From Choristoneura fumiferana (lineage: Eukaryota; Arthropoda; Insecta; Lepidoptera; Tortricidae), in assembly GCF_025370935.1 (NCBI RefSeq), contig NC_133472.1:2938414-3002413 (forward strand): DNA of 64,000 bases, in the 5' to 3' direction. Below the pieces are notes generated by a model. It worked only from the letters and a program-made list of their open reading frames with translations. It was not told the origin of the DNA and did not search any database. Positions within the stretch are counted from its first letter, which is position 1. Each line of letters starts with the position of its first letter. Shown here one piece after another: positions 44,600 through 55,639 of this stretch. Made by a program: the position numbers and the translations under genes.

Positions 44600-44785
44600 A
44601 AAATGGCAGCACTGAGTCACCCCTCCCCGGCGTCCCGAGCCGCGGCGCGGCGTGCCCCGCCCCCCGCGCGCGCTCTCCCTCGCCGCCGCAGTCGCCTTCG
44701 CCATTCCGCACTCGACGCGCGACCGATCCGCGCGCTCCGTTCTCGACCCGCGTACTCCGCGCCGCGAGCCCGCGGCCCATCCGCC
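44600..44785 (+). promoter_or_regulatory. GC-rich 5' leader of innexin-2
   Basis: An abrupt change from AT-rich DNA to very CG-rich sequence just upstream of the innexin start. It is open in frame with the innexin from an ATG at 44603 (A at -3, G at +4). This would add 61 residues rich in Arg, Ala and Pro (starting MAALSHPSPASRAAARRAPP). I read it as 5' untranslated, CpG-rich leader. The stretch of strong base bias, not selection on protein, explains the lack of stops. Confidence 0.6.
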
Positions 44786-45874
44786 ATGTTCGACGTTTTC
44801 GGCTCGGTCAAGGGCCTCCTCAAGCTCGACTCAGTGTGCATCGACAACAATGTGTTCCGGCTGCACTACAAAGCCACCGTGATCATCCTGATCGCGTTTT
44901 CGCTTCTCGTCACGTCGCGGCAATACATCGGTGACCCGATCGACTGCATCGTCGACGAGATACCGCTCGCTGTAATGGACACGTATTGCTGGATTTACTC
45001 TACTTTTACGATCCCCAACCGACTCACCGGCCGCGTCGGGCAGGACATGGCGTATGCCGGCGTCGCCACGCACGTCGACGGAAAGGACGAAGTAAAATAC
45101 CACAAGTATTACCAGTGGGTGTGTTTCGTGTTGTTTTTCCAAGCTATCCTGTTCTACGTCCCGCGTTATCTCTGGAAGACCTGGGAAGGCGGCCGCATCA
45201 AGATGCTCGTGCTCGACCTCAACTGCCCGATCGTCGAGGAAGAGAGCAAGTGCGACCGCAAGAAACTACTAGTGGATTACTTTTTCGCCAACCTGAACAC
45301 GCAAAACTTTTACGCGTTCCGCTTCTTCATCTGTGAAGTGTTGAACTTTATAAACGTCGTGGGGCAGATCTACTTCATGGACTTCTTCCTGGACGGGGAA
45401 TTCACAACCTACGGCCGCGACGTGGTCCGCTTCACAGAGATGGAGCCCGAGGAGCGCGAAGACCCTATGGCTCGGGTGTTCCCTAAGATGACTAAATGTA
45501 CGTTCCACAAGTACGGTCCTTCTGGAACGGTGCAGAAGTTCGACGGGCTGTGCGTGCTGCCGCTAAATATAGTCAACGAGAAAATCTACGTCTTCCTGTG
45601 GTTCTGGTTTATCATTCTGTCGATCTTGAGCGGAATCTCGCTGGTGTACCGCGCCGTGGTGGTGGCGGGCCCACGCGTGCGCCTGTATCTGCTCCGCGCC
45701 CGCAGCCGCCTCGCCCTCCAGGAACAGGTAGAAACCGTCTCCAGCAAGCTGCAGATTGGCGACTGGTTCGTCCTCTACCAACTTGGCAAGAACATCGACC
45801 CCCTCATTTACAAAGAGCTAATGGCCGAACTGTCGGAGAAGTTCGAGGAAGCGAAGGGTTCTGTGGGCGCATAG
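44786..45874 (+). CDS. inx2: Innexin 2 (gap-junction channel protein)
   Basis: A complete, uninterrupted 362-codon gene. Innexins form intercellular gap junctions and hemichannels in insect plasma membranes. The start MFDVFGSVKGLLKLDSVCID is the conserved innexin N terminus. Four membrane segments lie near residues 30-48, 110-128, 180-201 and 268-288. The family signature YYQW is at 108-111. Each extracellular loop has two cysteines (C54/C68 and C238/C256), which lock loop structure. Near-identity of the N terminus and of LCVLPLNIVNEKIYVFLWFW to insect Inx2 supports the paralogue call. The length matches the family (about 360-370). No intron interrupts the coding region. An upstream in-frame ATG at 44603 is disfavoured because the added residues would precede the pore-lining N terminus. 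Base composition is GC-rich, unlike its surroundings. Confidence 0.97.
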   Translation: MFDVFGSVKGLLKLDSVCIDNNVFRLHYKATVIILIAFSLLVTSRQYIGDPIDCIVDEIPLAVMDTYCWIYSTFTIPNRLTGRVGQDMAYAGVATHVDGKDEVKYHKYYQWVCFVLFFQAILFYVPRYLWKTWEGGRIKMLVLDLNCPIVEEESKCDRKKLLVDYFFANLNTQNFYAFRFFICEVLNFINVVGQIYFMDFFLDGEFTTYGRDVVRFTEMEPEEREDPMARVFPKMTKCTFHKYGPSGTVQKFDGLCVLPLNIVNEKIYVFLWFWFIILSILSGISLVYRAVVVAGPRVRLYLLRARSRLALQEQVETVSSKLQIGDWFVLYQLGKNIDPLIYKELMAELSEKFEEAKGSVGA

Positions 45875-46870
45875 ATCAGCGATCTCGGGTATATTTAAGT
45901 TAGTCTTTAAGATGCATTCGACGGGGAGCGGGTCGAATGGGTTTTAGAGAGAAGGCGCTCGGCGGCGGGGCGGGGTGGCAACACCGCTGCGCCGCGCTGC
46001 ATTCCATAGGCCCGGCGAACGACCTCGCTGAGCCCTCATTGTATTCCAGACAGGATCGGGCCATTTATTACTGTAGGACTTCCAACACGAATGACTTAGC
46101 GTGCCAGCGCTTTTAGGTAACTTTTATTAGGCATGTTTTACAGGCTGTCGCGGCGCCGCTGTCTGAGTTGCATTGCGAATGATCGGTTAGTTAGGTTAGA
46201 GGTTAAGTTCCGTCAAGATGGCGCCGCGGCCCCTGTACAGGATCTCGTGCCTTTATGTGTGACTGCAAGTGACTATGGGACGTCTCATTGTGATATGTAA
46301 TTAATATAAATCTAAATTAAGTTTAACGTGAACGTGAATACGAGAACGAGTGAACAGCTGGCTTATCCCGTAGTTTTAAGATAGTTATCTATTGTAATGA
46401 CTCTGATATCGAATGTTATACTCGATACGATATTGTATAAAGCAATAATTGACTATTATAATAGGGAACCTCGGTGGTTTCCATCGACAATAGATTATAC
46501 TTTATAATGATTCATACTTGTCTACTCTTTTTTATTATTATAAAAATCGAGGCGATTACGGTTGATATTTTCTGAATATATTTACTGCCACATTTCACAT
46601 TGTTTTATTTCGTGATTCATTTTCTTTGTGACCCGTTAGATTGCATGTTCTTTGTTGCGAGCGTCTTGCGACACATAGCGCCACCTATCCGCCGCGGTCG
46701 GAACTATTGCGACCGTTCAGATACCTAGATGGCGGTATGTAAGCATAACAAACTGATAATGCAAAGCGATTTTTATGCAATAATCAATTAAATAAAATGA
46801 GCTTAAGCGAATTTGTAATTATTGAATGACGTTAAATACATCAATTACTGTTGAACAATAAAAAAGGTAG
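45875..46870 (+). other. Innexin-2 3' untranslated region and polyadenylation signals
   Basis: About 1 kb free of the window's repeat families follows the stop. AATAAA occurs at 46791-46796 and again at 46857-46862, either of which could end the transcript. Confidence 0.6.
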
Positions 46871-47068
46871 GTACGAGCGAATGAAGTTTAAATTCCATTT
46901 CTTTCTAATTAACCTACCTACCCGAATTAAATCAGGGGCTACCCTACCTACGTGATTTTAATTGATAAAACGATAATAGTACAATAATAATAAACATAAT
47001 ATGTAATTCTTTTTAACTTACAATGTCTAAAAATGGTTGGTTTTCCCCTGGACAACAGCTAGTATAGT
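46871..47068. other. No gene seen
   Basis: Short unassigned spacer, AT-rich. Confidence 0.45.
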
Positions 47069-48018
47069 GTAGGCTACCCAACGAAGGAAATTCAGGGGAA
47101 GAACTCGTGTATAGCTCGTAAACGCTGTCCCACAGCAAAGTGTTCTATGACATAAGTAATCTACATAAAATTCTCTATAAAAAAGATTCTATACATTTTT
47201 ACTCTGAGACCAATATTTCACGAGATATGAAGGAAAGAATAGAGACCCTAATTATTTTCTAAATCTAAAATATCTTCATCAATTATAATCAACTAGCTGT
47301 TGCCCGCGTCTTCGCTCGCGCAGAATTAGTATGTACTTAGTTTAAACCTTTTTTGATCCCACAGGAACCATACATTATTTTAGGATTAAAAGTAGCCTAT
47401 ATGTTAATCCAGGGTACATATTACCTGAATGGCAAATGTCATGCAAATCTTTTCAGTAGTTTTTGCGTGAAAGAGTCACAAACATTCATCCATCCATCCC
47501 ATTACTTATTTTCTACGCGACACTACACCACAGTGTAAGAAAAGACTGACTACACTGTGTTTTACACTATGTCGGGGAAGTGATAAGTACTAATACTATT
47601 CGGGGAAGTGTTTATTTTGTGGTTGTGGTGATGTTTAAACCTGTCAAACTGTTGATTTTGGCACTTGCCAATACTTAAAGAAGTGTTTATTTTTTTCTTG
47701 TCCGTCTTCCCTCCATATCTCATGAAATATTGATCTCGGAGAAAAAAGTGTAGAATCTTTCTGTAGAGAATTTTATGTAGATTACTTATGTCTTAGAACA
47801 TTTTTTGCTATGGGCCACCGTTTAAGAGTTATTTTTACGAAAAACTGAAAAAGGGACCTTTACTCCCCTCCTCCCCCTCCTCTCGTTAGCTTCACCCCCA
47901 CCCATCAGTACTTTTAGTATATGGTTTAAAACACCATTCCCTACAACTATGCCAAAATTCGCTTATTAACGAGTTTTTTCCCCTGAGAGGCAATTTTTGG
48001 TCTTCGTTGGGTAGGCTA
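47069..48018. mobile_element. ~950-bp fold-back element with interrupted centre
   Basis: TAGGCTACCCAACGAAG at the left is mirrored by CTTCGTTGGGTAGGCTA at the right. Arm homology continues over much of 47069-47260 and 47690-48018 (for example AAGTAATCTACATAAAATTC / GAATTTTATGTAGATTACTT). The centre contains a Helitron-like repeat. Confidence 0.75.
47293..47530 (+). mobile_element. Helitron-like (Lep1-type) repeat, tentative
   Basis: CTAGCTGTTGCCCGCGTCTT, GATTAAAAGTAGCCTATATG and AAAGAGTCACAAACATTCAT resemble a very common lepidopteran repeat often assigned to Helitrons. A shorter relative lies at about 51488-51629. The class is from memory of the motif, not proven here. Confidence 0.5.
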
Positions 48019-48020
48019 TA

Positions 48021-48240
48021 GGTAGTGCCACTAGAGTTGAGGTCATGCATACAAGAACATGTCAAATCTCATGTAATGACGAGAGGGATTTTGACAATAA
48101 TTTCATTCATTCTCCTTTTTAACTGACTTCAATAAAGGAGGTTATCAATTCAGTTGTTATTTTTTTATATGCAATCGTTATTCATGTAGCTGTGTGCGTA
48201 ATCATTCACTTCAACTCTCGTGGCACTACCTATACAGGTT
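48021..48240. mobile_element. ~220-bp MITE with TA flanks
   Basis: TATAGGTAGTGCCACTAGAG at the left and CTCTCGTGGCACTACCTATA at the right. It directly abuts the fold-back element at 47069-48018. Confidence 0.85.
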
Positions 48241-49027
48241 GACTGGTAATTCAACCTTTTCCTTGAAAGTGGTTATTCTAGAGCTGATCAACATTGTTTT
48301 TGGGATTAACCGTCATTCGGTGCAAATGTAAAATCGTCCACATGAAACATTTTGAATTTGGACCAAAATGAATTATGTCAAAACTTAGATGTGCTGAAAA
48401 ATACAACCAAATTTATTTTTGTAGAAAATAAATTAAACTCAAATGCTAAATGGAATATATAAGTGAATGTTGTCTAAATCAAGTCATTACTTGATATGTA
48501 GGCCCAAAGCAAATGATTTTGGGTGGAACATATTTACAATTCGTCATATTTCTGAGTGTAAGTAAATACAAGTGGTCATCTTTTTTCGGCATACCTACTT
48601 ACATTAAATTTGTAAATTTTTCCATGAGAAGATTCCATTTTCGACGAAATTCAATGGTCAATTTTTCATTTATGTATTTCAAATATTTTTCTGCTTTGAC
48701 GTACAATTTCGATTAGTCTATTTTCCATTTGCACGAAATGACATTTAATCGTTTTTTGGCCCAGTCAACCCAGACCAGGGGTCTAAATTCGGTAGTTATC
48801 GAGTTATTCCACTTTTAAGTTTTTTTGAAAAACACCGCCTTCCGCCCTAAGTGGCAATCGCAAAAAAGTACTTGTATTCCTTAGGACAGTCAAATTTTTT
48901 GTTAGGTAGGTACGCTTTCATTCAGCTCACTCCTACCTGGTCTGTTATTATCAATAATTTAGAAAAAATATGTCAAGATTTGTACCAATGTTTTTGGAAA
49001 TCATTTGAAATTTATATCGTCTTTTTT
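48241..49027. other. No gene seen; AT-rich
   Basis: Unassigned. Short hydrophobic frames only. Confidence 0.45.
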
Positions 49028-49286
49028 TTATTATTTACTGGATGGCAAACGAGCAAGTGGGTCTCCTGATGGTAAGAGGTCACCACCGCCCATAAACATC
49101 TGCATTGCAGACGCGTTTAACCTAGAGGTCTAAGATGGGATACCTCACGTGCCAGTAATTTCAACGGCTGTCTTACTCTCCACGCCGAAACACAACAGTG
49201 CAAGCACTGCTGCTTCACGGCAGGATTAGCGAGTAAGATGGTGGTAGCAATCCGGGCGGACCTTGCACAAGGTTACCACCTGCAAA
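49028..49286 (+). mobile_element. Fam-E SINE-like element
   Basis: TTATTTACTGGATGGCAAAC to CAAGGTTACCACCTGCA, full-length type with a small deletion near GCATTGCAGACGCG. Confidence 0.82.
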
Positions 49287-49563
49287 ACTTGTACGCGAAG
49301 TGTCTTAATTATATTGTTTTCGAATATTCTTTGTTGATTTAAAAAAAACTTGATTTTTATAGTGATTTGTGATTTATTGACGTTTTATTTCTAAAGCCTT
49401 AATAAATTTCCGAGATATTTTTTGTTGGAGGAAAATTTAGCTCAATGGCTACTAGGTTGAATTAAACAAAAAATAATTTATTTATTTCTTATAGCAGAAG
49501 TATCAAAATTATCTAATCCGGGCTAGAATGACAAATATGACAGTCAAAAATGATACAAGATTA

Positions 49564-50201
49564 AAGCGTGTCACACACTAAGCAGATACGATAAGATATC
49601 TGTATCTGAACGCATATCTGTCAATATCGCTCCCTATACAATTCAATGAGCTAACACACACAGCGCAGATAACATATTTTATCGTGAAGTATCTGTGGGC
49701 ACCGAAATATATCGAAAGATGGCAAAGATATTATCTGCGTATATAAATTGATCTTGATGTGAGAGCCCGCTGCACGCGAGTAAATCTGATATCGATCCTG
49801 TATAAACAATGGTATCAGTTTGAAGGATTTAGACTGAATGTTCTCGAATATTATCGTATCTGCGTAGTGTGTGATAGTTTCAGTGCCTCTAGTGTGGCGT
49901 TTTCACAATTCATTCGTTTACTATTCGAAGACGTAAATCGAGCGTTCGATCGTCGATACGTAGCCGCCGCATGTCAACGTCGTCACCCGTTTTCGTTACG
50001 ATACGCGGACGAAATAGTTTACGTAGCAAACCTACACTCACAAAAGTTGTTGCGCAAACTTTGAAGCTGTCCGTGTTCAAACAAATGAATTTCGCGATCG
50101 AGACGTACTTTGTGAACGGGGAAATACACTAAGCGTACAGATCATTAAGTTATTATACGCAGATAAAATATTATCGTATCTGCGTAGTGTGTGACACGCT
50201 T
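49564..50201. mobile_element. ~638-bp inverted-repeat element related to Fam-A
   Basis: AAGCGTGTCACACACTAAGC at the left and GCGTAGTGTGTGACACGCTT at the right, with repeated ATACGATAA/TTATCTGCG blocks. Its right part (ACACTCACAAAAGTTGTTGC, CGAGACGTACTTTGTGAACG, ACACTAAGCGTAC) is the uninterrupted version of the host element at 13197-13775. The 101-codon frame at 49759-50064 is a shadow. Confidence 0.75.
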
Positions 50202-50275
50202 AAAGTTTCGTAAATAAGCGTGGACAGCTTTCGCTGGCCAGAGTCTAGTAATCACCGCGATAGTCTATTGTATTG

Positions 50276-50577
50276 AGATTGTTTTTTGGAATCTTTTGTA
50301 TTTTTTATTTCAATTCCAAATTTTTACTTTTACGATCATCCCGTCAAACCTAAATTAAAAATACTAACTGAAATATAGATGCACAGAAAAATAAGACCAT
50401 CACTGGGAATCGAACCCAGGTCCTCGGTATTCCGTATCGCGTGCTATACCGCTACACCACTGCTGGTCAACGGTACAGACACGAATTTCCCTATGCACCT
50501 CATATCTCAGCTTGTTTGTTTCATATTTAGCCACTTAAGCAGTGACGCTAGCGACATCTATACCGTAGCCCTCATCG
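50276..50577 (-). mobile_element. Fam-G SINE, near complete
   Basis: The minus-strand element runs from GTAGCCCTCAT (its 5' end, at 50577) through a tRNA-like module (about 50395-50466) to the tail GTTTTTTGGAATCTTTTGTA at 50276. Confidence 0.8.
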
Positions 50578-50650
50578 AGAAACTTTCGGCACTCCATTGG
50601 AACTAACCGCTCACCCGGACAAGAGATGTCGTTACTAAGCAATCAAATTA

Positions 50651-50838
50651 AGATTCTTTCTTTGGAATTTATGTATTCTTTATTTCAATTCAAAATTTTC
50701 ACTTTTACGGCTATCCCGTAAAACCTAAATTGAAAATACACGCACGCGGTACGAAATACCGAGGACCTGGGTTCGATTCCCAGTACTGGTCTTATTTTTC
50801 TGGTTTTTCTGTGCATCTTTATTTCAGTTTGTAGTCTA
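50651..50838. mobile_element. Fam-G fold-back pair
   Basis: A minus-strand tail (50651-50738) is joined directly to a plus-strand half tRNA-like module (CGAGGACCTGGGTTCGATTC) with its own tail to 50838. Confidence 0.7.
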
Positions 50839-51965
50839 TTGTATGGCAAATAAGCTCTCGAATAACCCCTTTCAAGGAATAGGTAGAGTTAACAGTCTCC
50901 CTGTATTTCATAAGTGAGTTTTTATTGCTACAAGTAATTTAACCGAGCCGCTTTTAGACGGGTTCCGGCCAGGAGCGTCCAGCAGCCCGCAGGAAGCAGT
51001 GACAATAAAATGAACCGCGGAGCGAGCGCAGGCGTCCGACAAGCTAGTCGGCTATAGAATAAGAATAGAATAAAGGAATTTATTTGAAATATAATGATGT
51101 TACGATAAAGATTCATCGGCGGACTCCGCACTAGACTGGGCCTGTATCGCGGAGACCAGAGGCAATTTACAATTTATAGCAGTTAATTAAGTAATTGAAC
51201 TAAATACTAAGTTAACACAGCAAATTCTTAACCTAAATTGGGCGTGTGTGTGTGTGTATTTAATTACAGGCTGCCTGCAATAACCTCCTCAGTTTCATCG
51301 TAGCTAAGTCATTAACCAAGTTTCAATTACCTACTTTTCTGAGATTTTTTGGGAAGTCAGAAGAGTAGGTAACTACAGGATTTTTTAACAGCCTTTTTAG
51401 AAGTCTGTTAAAAATATACTTACTCATTAAAATTGCCCCAAGTGTTTTATCTCGGAACAGCTTCGAACATTTTATTTAATATAGGCCTAGCGCGCGCTGT
51501 TCCCACAGGAACTGTGCATTTTTTCAGGTTAAAAAGTAGCCCATGTCTCTCTCTGGCCTATAAACTATCTCTATGCCAAAAAGACATACAAACACACATA
51601 CACTTTCGCATTTATATTGGTATGGATACAAGTCAAAACGTCAAATTTGTCTTGGGAGTGAGTATCCCACCCAAGACTTTTTGATGCGTGTACATCTGAA
51701 GCTAGTAAATCGCTGCCAAGTCGCATGCTGTGACCCTAATCTACGCGAGAGGTAAACACACGTCATTGTTGCCATAACAAGGCGCAGCGGATTGCAAATG
51801 GCCGACAGCTGGTGTAAGTAAACAACGCGCCCTGCACTGCGTGACACAGATAAAATAATTAATACTTGATTGAATTCATTAATACTGGCCTAATGGGCCG
51901 CTAGGAAATTCTAAAATCAAAGTTCTTATCGTACCGTCCTTTTTACTCGTCGTTATTATATATTC
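50839..51965. other. No gene seen; Helitron-like scrap and Fam-I piece
   Basis: 51244-51258 is a (GT)n run. 51488-51629 is a Helitron-like fragment ending CATTTATATTGGTATGGATA. 51893-51962 is a partial Fam-I. Otherwise unassigned. Confidence 0.45.
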
Positions 51966-52108
51966 TGTTGTTGTTTCTTTAAAAAAATGTGGCTCTGTCC
52001 ATCGGAGGACAATTTTGCCAGTGTCTAGTAGTTTTTGCCGTTGTACGGTAAAAAAAATCTAGAAAACGAAATATGAGAGGTAATGGTGGATGAACGATGA
52101 CAGCGCGA
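51966..52108. repeat. ~140-bp dispersed repeat, copy 1
   Basis: GTTGTTGTTTCTTTAAAAAA, GGCTCTGTCCATCGGAGGAC and AATGGTGGATGAACGAT recur at 59325-59457 with few differences. Class unknown. Confidence 0.75.
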
Positions 52109-52716
52109 ATCCCCTGCAAGTGAAGTCTTATATATTCTGAGATTCTGAGATTGACTTGAAATTTGGAATACTTAGTAAATCGCGTTACAAATGACAATAC
52201 AATAATCTAGTAGTGACATCCTGGTAGTCCAGCCGGGATCGTCTCCGCAGGACGTAACACTTCAACGCTCTAGCATCGACTTGAAATTTGGTATGCAAAT
52301 GTAGTTTGGGTGACAATGCAAGTAAAGTAAAGTACAGTCAACAAAAAAGCTTGTATTAAAAAAGATTTTTTTATGGTTAGGTTTTTTTTACTAATAACTA
52401 ACTAACGTTCAAAGAAGTATGATGGTACCTAAATGGTAAAGTTCATGAATGGCATGCTACAGGGCATTGAGTCGTTGTCCATCTGGGCAGGTACTATATG
52501 CATAACATGTCCATGATTGGTACCGTCACCGCCTACATACATTATCTACGAATGAATCGCCGTAAAAAGGCACATACCTTTGTAAATAATCAGTAATTTG
52601 ACCGATGGTGCAGTCGGACAAATTGAATCATGACCGAGGGTAGAATCTTTGTGCTACTAATGTTGTGTTGACTGACATCTCTTATTTTTGTCTAGGAAAT
52701 CAGTGAAATTGATTAT
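52109..52716. other. No gene seen; contains the partner of the 13.9-kb segment
   Basis: 52262-52362 repeats 13929-14040. The rest is unassigned. Confidence 0.5.
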
Positions 52717-53593
52717 TAAAAACCGGCTAAGAGCGTGTCGGACACGCCCAAAGTAATATTTTTCTAAGGATTTCGTATTTTATACGGAATCTTCCAAGTT
52801 TAGGTATATTTTATACCTTAGGCTGCTATTTACTTATAAACTACTAATAATTCTCAAGCAAATTTAGCCGTTATAGTTTTCCTTGAAAGTTTGATATACT
52901 TACTACCATCCTGGTTTTTTTCAAAGTTTCCACCCACCTGTTTAGATTTTAGAGGGGGGCGCTCGATTTTAATGAAAATTTGCACTTTAAAGTTGAATAT
53001 TTCGCAAACTAATCACTGAATCGAAAAATCGTCCTAGCAAATCCCTAGTGGTTTTAAAAGACCTATCCAACGATGCCCCACACCATAGGGTTGGATGAGA
53101 AAAAAAATCACCCCCTTTTTATGTCCATGGGAGGTACCCTAAAAAAAGGTTTTTTGACTTTTTTATTGTACGATTTTGTCGGCATAGTTTACATATATAT
53201 CCGTGCAAAATTACAGATTCATAGCATTGATAGTCCCAGAGCAAACGGACGGACAGACAGACAGACATGGCGAAACTATTTGCAGGTGGTAGGACCTTGT
53301 GCAAGGTCCGCCCGGATTGCTACCACCATCTTGCTCGCTAATCCTGCCGTGAAGCAGCAGTGCTTGCACTGTTGTGTTTCGGCGTGGAGAGTAAGACAGC
53401 CGGTGAAATTACTGGCACTAGAGGTCCCATCTTAGGCCTCTAGGTTGGCAACGCATCTGCAATACCCCTGTTACTCTTACCACCTTACCTCTTACCATCA
53501 GGAGACCCACTTGCTCGTTTGCCATCCAGTCGAATAAAAAAATAAAAAAGTAAGGGTTCCGTTTTTGCCATTTTGGCTCCGGAACCCTAAAAA
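52717..53593 (+). mobile_element. Fam-C element split by Fam-E
   Basis: 52717-53279 carries the element from AACCGGCTAAGAGCGTGTCG to CATGGCGAAACTAT. 53551-53593 carries its missing end (TAAGGGTTCCGTTTTTGCCA to GGAACCCTAAAAA). The 270 bp between are a Fam-E insert. It shows that the true Fam-C end lies beyond the CGAAACTATA where the 26970 copy stops. Confidence 0.8.
53280..53550 (-). mobile_element. Fam-E SINE-like element inside Fam-C
   Basis: Minus-strand copy from TTGCAGGTGGTAGGACCTTG to TTTGCCATCCAGTCGAATA plus an A-rich junction. Confidence 0.82.
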
Positions 53594-54235
53594 GTTCCAT
53601 CCCTGGGTTCATTCAATTTATCGACCGTACCTATCTACGGTGAAAGAAACTGAGTTACGTACCAGGGTGGATCCTTTTCATATTCAATTTCGCTGTCGTT
53701 TCTTTCTTAAGTGTATATGGATCAAAGTGACATTAGTAGCACAAAGGTTCCCAGGTACGCGATTCAGTTTCCTTGACTGTACAATAAAATGGATAATAGC
53801 AATCCGAGAAGAGGAAGCACAGAGCACTTACGACGAGAGCTGGCCTTAAGGCGAAATCCCTTCCAGAAGTTCCAGAACAATGATGTAACGGTAGGTGAAG
53901 TTAGAACGGTAAAGTATTTAAACATATATTTTGACAGTAAATTTAATGATATCATATTTGCTGATAAACCGCCTATTTTGGGGTAAGTAGGTACCAGTAG
54001 GTATCTACATTTTTTTTCTTTGTTTGAACTAAAATTCGAAGGATTCGAAAATATATAAGTTCATACAATTGCATTTAAAAGTCGTAAACAAAAAAATGCC
54101 TTATATCGAATTACTTCCAAAATAATGGTATTTTCCTCAGGCCATTATAGTTGTCGGCGCAGCGTAGAGCGTCCACCAACGAGAATAAATAAGTAGGGAT
54201 TTTTGAAAGCTGTCTTCGTCGCTATCGCTAACCTA
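53594..54235. other. No secure gene
   Basis: A possible first exon at 53789-53890 is discussed as an observation. Otherwise unassigned. Confidence 0.4.
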
Positions 54236-54524
54236 AGAGCGTTTTCACATTATCCGATCCGATATCGGATATCGGACCCGACACCGATATGCTGGCGGCA
54301 CCCTCTGACGCCCATGGGCTGTCGGACGATAATGTTTGTATATGTGCTATGCGTGTATCTATATTGTCTGTGTGCACAGAGCCCGATTCGTGGCGGCCAT
54401 TTCAAGCCGGCCGTATCGGAACGCTTTTGTCGAAAATATGTGAAAGCAGCACATGGTGTCGGCTATCGGATGATGTCTATCGTCGTCCGGTACCGATATC
54501 GGATCGGATAATGTGAAACGCTCT
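54236..54524. mobile_element. ~289-bp MITE
   Basis: AGAGCGTTTTCACATTATCC at the left and GGATAATGTGAAACGCTCT at the right. The arms include GATCCGATATCGG. The interior is CG-rich and open in two frames by chance. Confidence 0.87.
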
Positions 54525-54919
54525 AAAACGACATAATGACATGATGGTGACGCAGTTCTGTTGTTCCCGTGACGCTGGCAGAAGAATACACTCGTTGCCG
54601 TCTCCTGTTATTAAGTGCTTCATGAGAGGAAGCACCCAGTTGATGAGTTGAACCGACGTCAAGGCCGCCTCATTTGTACTACTTAAAATCTGACATAACA
54701 TTGCTTGTATAAATTGTATACCTATTATGAATTGGACGTTTAATTACGAAACCAAGGTTAAATAACAATTGAGTTCGGATTTAAATGGCCGTTCTTATTA
54801 GTCTTTCCCAAGTTCTTTAGTTAAAAAAAAATTTGTACAGTCAACATCCGATAAATTACGATGATTTATTGAATCAAGCGTTTGCATGGTGAACGGCTGT
54901 GTTGCGCTGAAAATGAGCT
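54525..54919. other. No gene seen
   Basis: Unassigned sequence. Confidence 0.45.
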
Positions 54920-55115
54920 CTGTACCCCTAGTGTAAGTTTTCGGTTACAAAATACGTCTCGATCGCGTTCGCGTTAAAATCTCAATTTGTAGGGAAACAC
55001 GAACATCTCAAACGTTCCGCTAGAGGCGCTGTTCGTGTTTCCATACAAATTGAGATTTTAACGCGAACGCGATCGAGACGTATTTTGTAACCTTAAACTT
55101 ACACTAAGGGCACAG
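54920..55115. mobile_element. Fam-A hairpin, complete
   Basis: CTGTACCCCTAGTG to CACTAAGGGCACAG with both arms. Confidence 0.9.
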
Positions 55116-55225
55116 TGCCCTTAAACTTACTCTAAGGGCACAGTGCCCTTGATTGAGATTTAACGCGAACGCGATCGAGATTCGAGACGTATTTTTTAAC
55201 CGAAAACTTACACTAAGGGTTACTG
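55116..55225. mobile_element. Fam-A half copies in tandem
   Basis: A repeated CAGTGCCCTTAAACTTACTC end is followed by a right arm (GAACGCGATCGAGATTCGAG, with a 7-bp internal duplication) ending CACTAAGGGTTACTG. Confidence 0.8.
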
Positions 55226-55639
55226 GTTGTGTTCGAAGCGCGTCAGTGTAGTGTGGTCACCACACTGTAGTGGTGGTGTTAGTTGCATTAGTCTTGAAAA
55301 TATGTACAGTCACCAGCACCAATATCAGACACAACAAAGAGTGCATAAATATCTGATGCGACTCTATTTCTAGGGCCGGAAGGTCGTGTCAGATATGGGG
55401 GCCCCTTATTTTCCATAATATTAATTGTCCTAATATGAATTCGCATAACAATTTGGCATGGCATAATAATGCATAACAGCGAACTTGCGTAATTAATAAA
55501 GAAACAATAACACTAAATTAGCATAATAATGAATATGCATAATTGAAATATGCATAAATAAAATTATTAACTATAACCTTACGAGGGTGGGTTGATAAGT
55601 TTCCGAAATGAAAGATTCAAAAATAATAAATTATAAAGT

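Noticed and set aside
44831..45903. Several long open frames overlapping innexin-2 on both strands (for example 45496-45903, 44986-45336)
   Set aside because: Shadows of a GC-rich coding region. The innexin frame alone carries the conserved motifs.
49759..50064. 101-codon plus-strand frame
   Set aside because: Lies within the inverted-repeat element at 49564-50201, and parts match the non-coding element at 13197.
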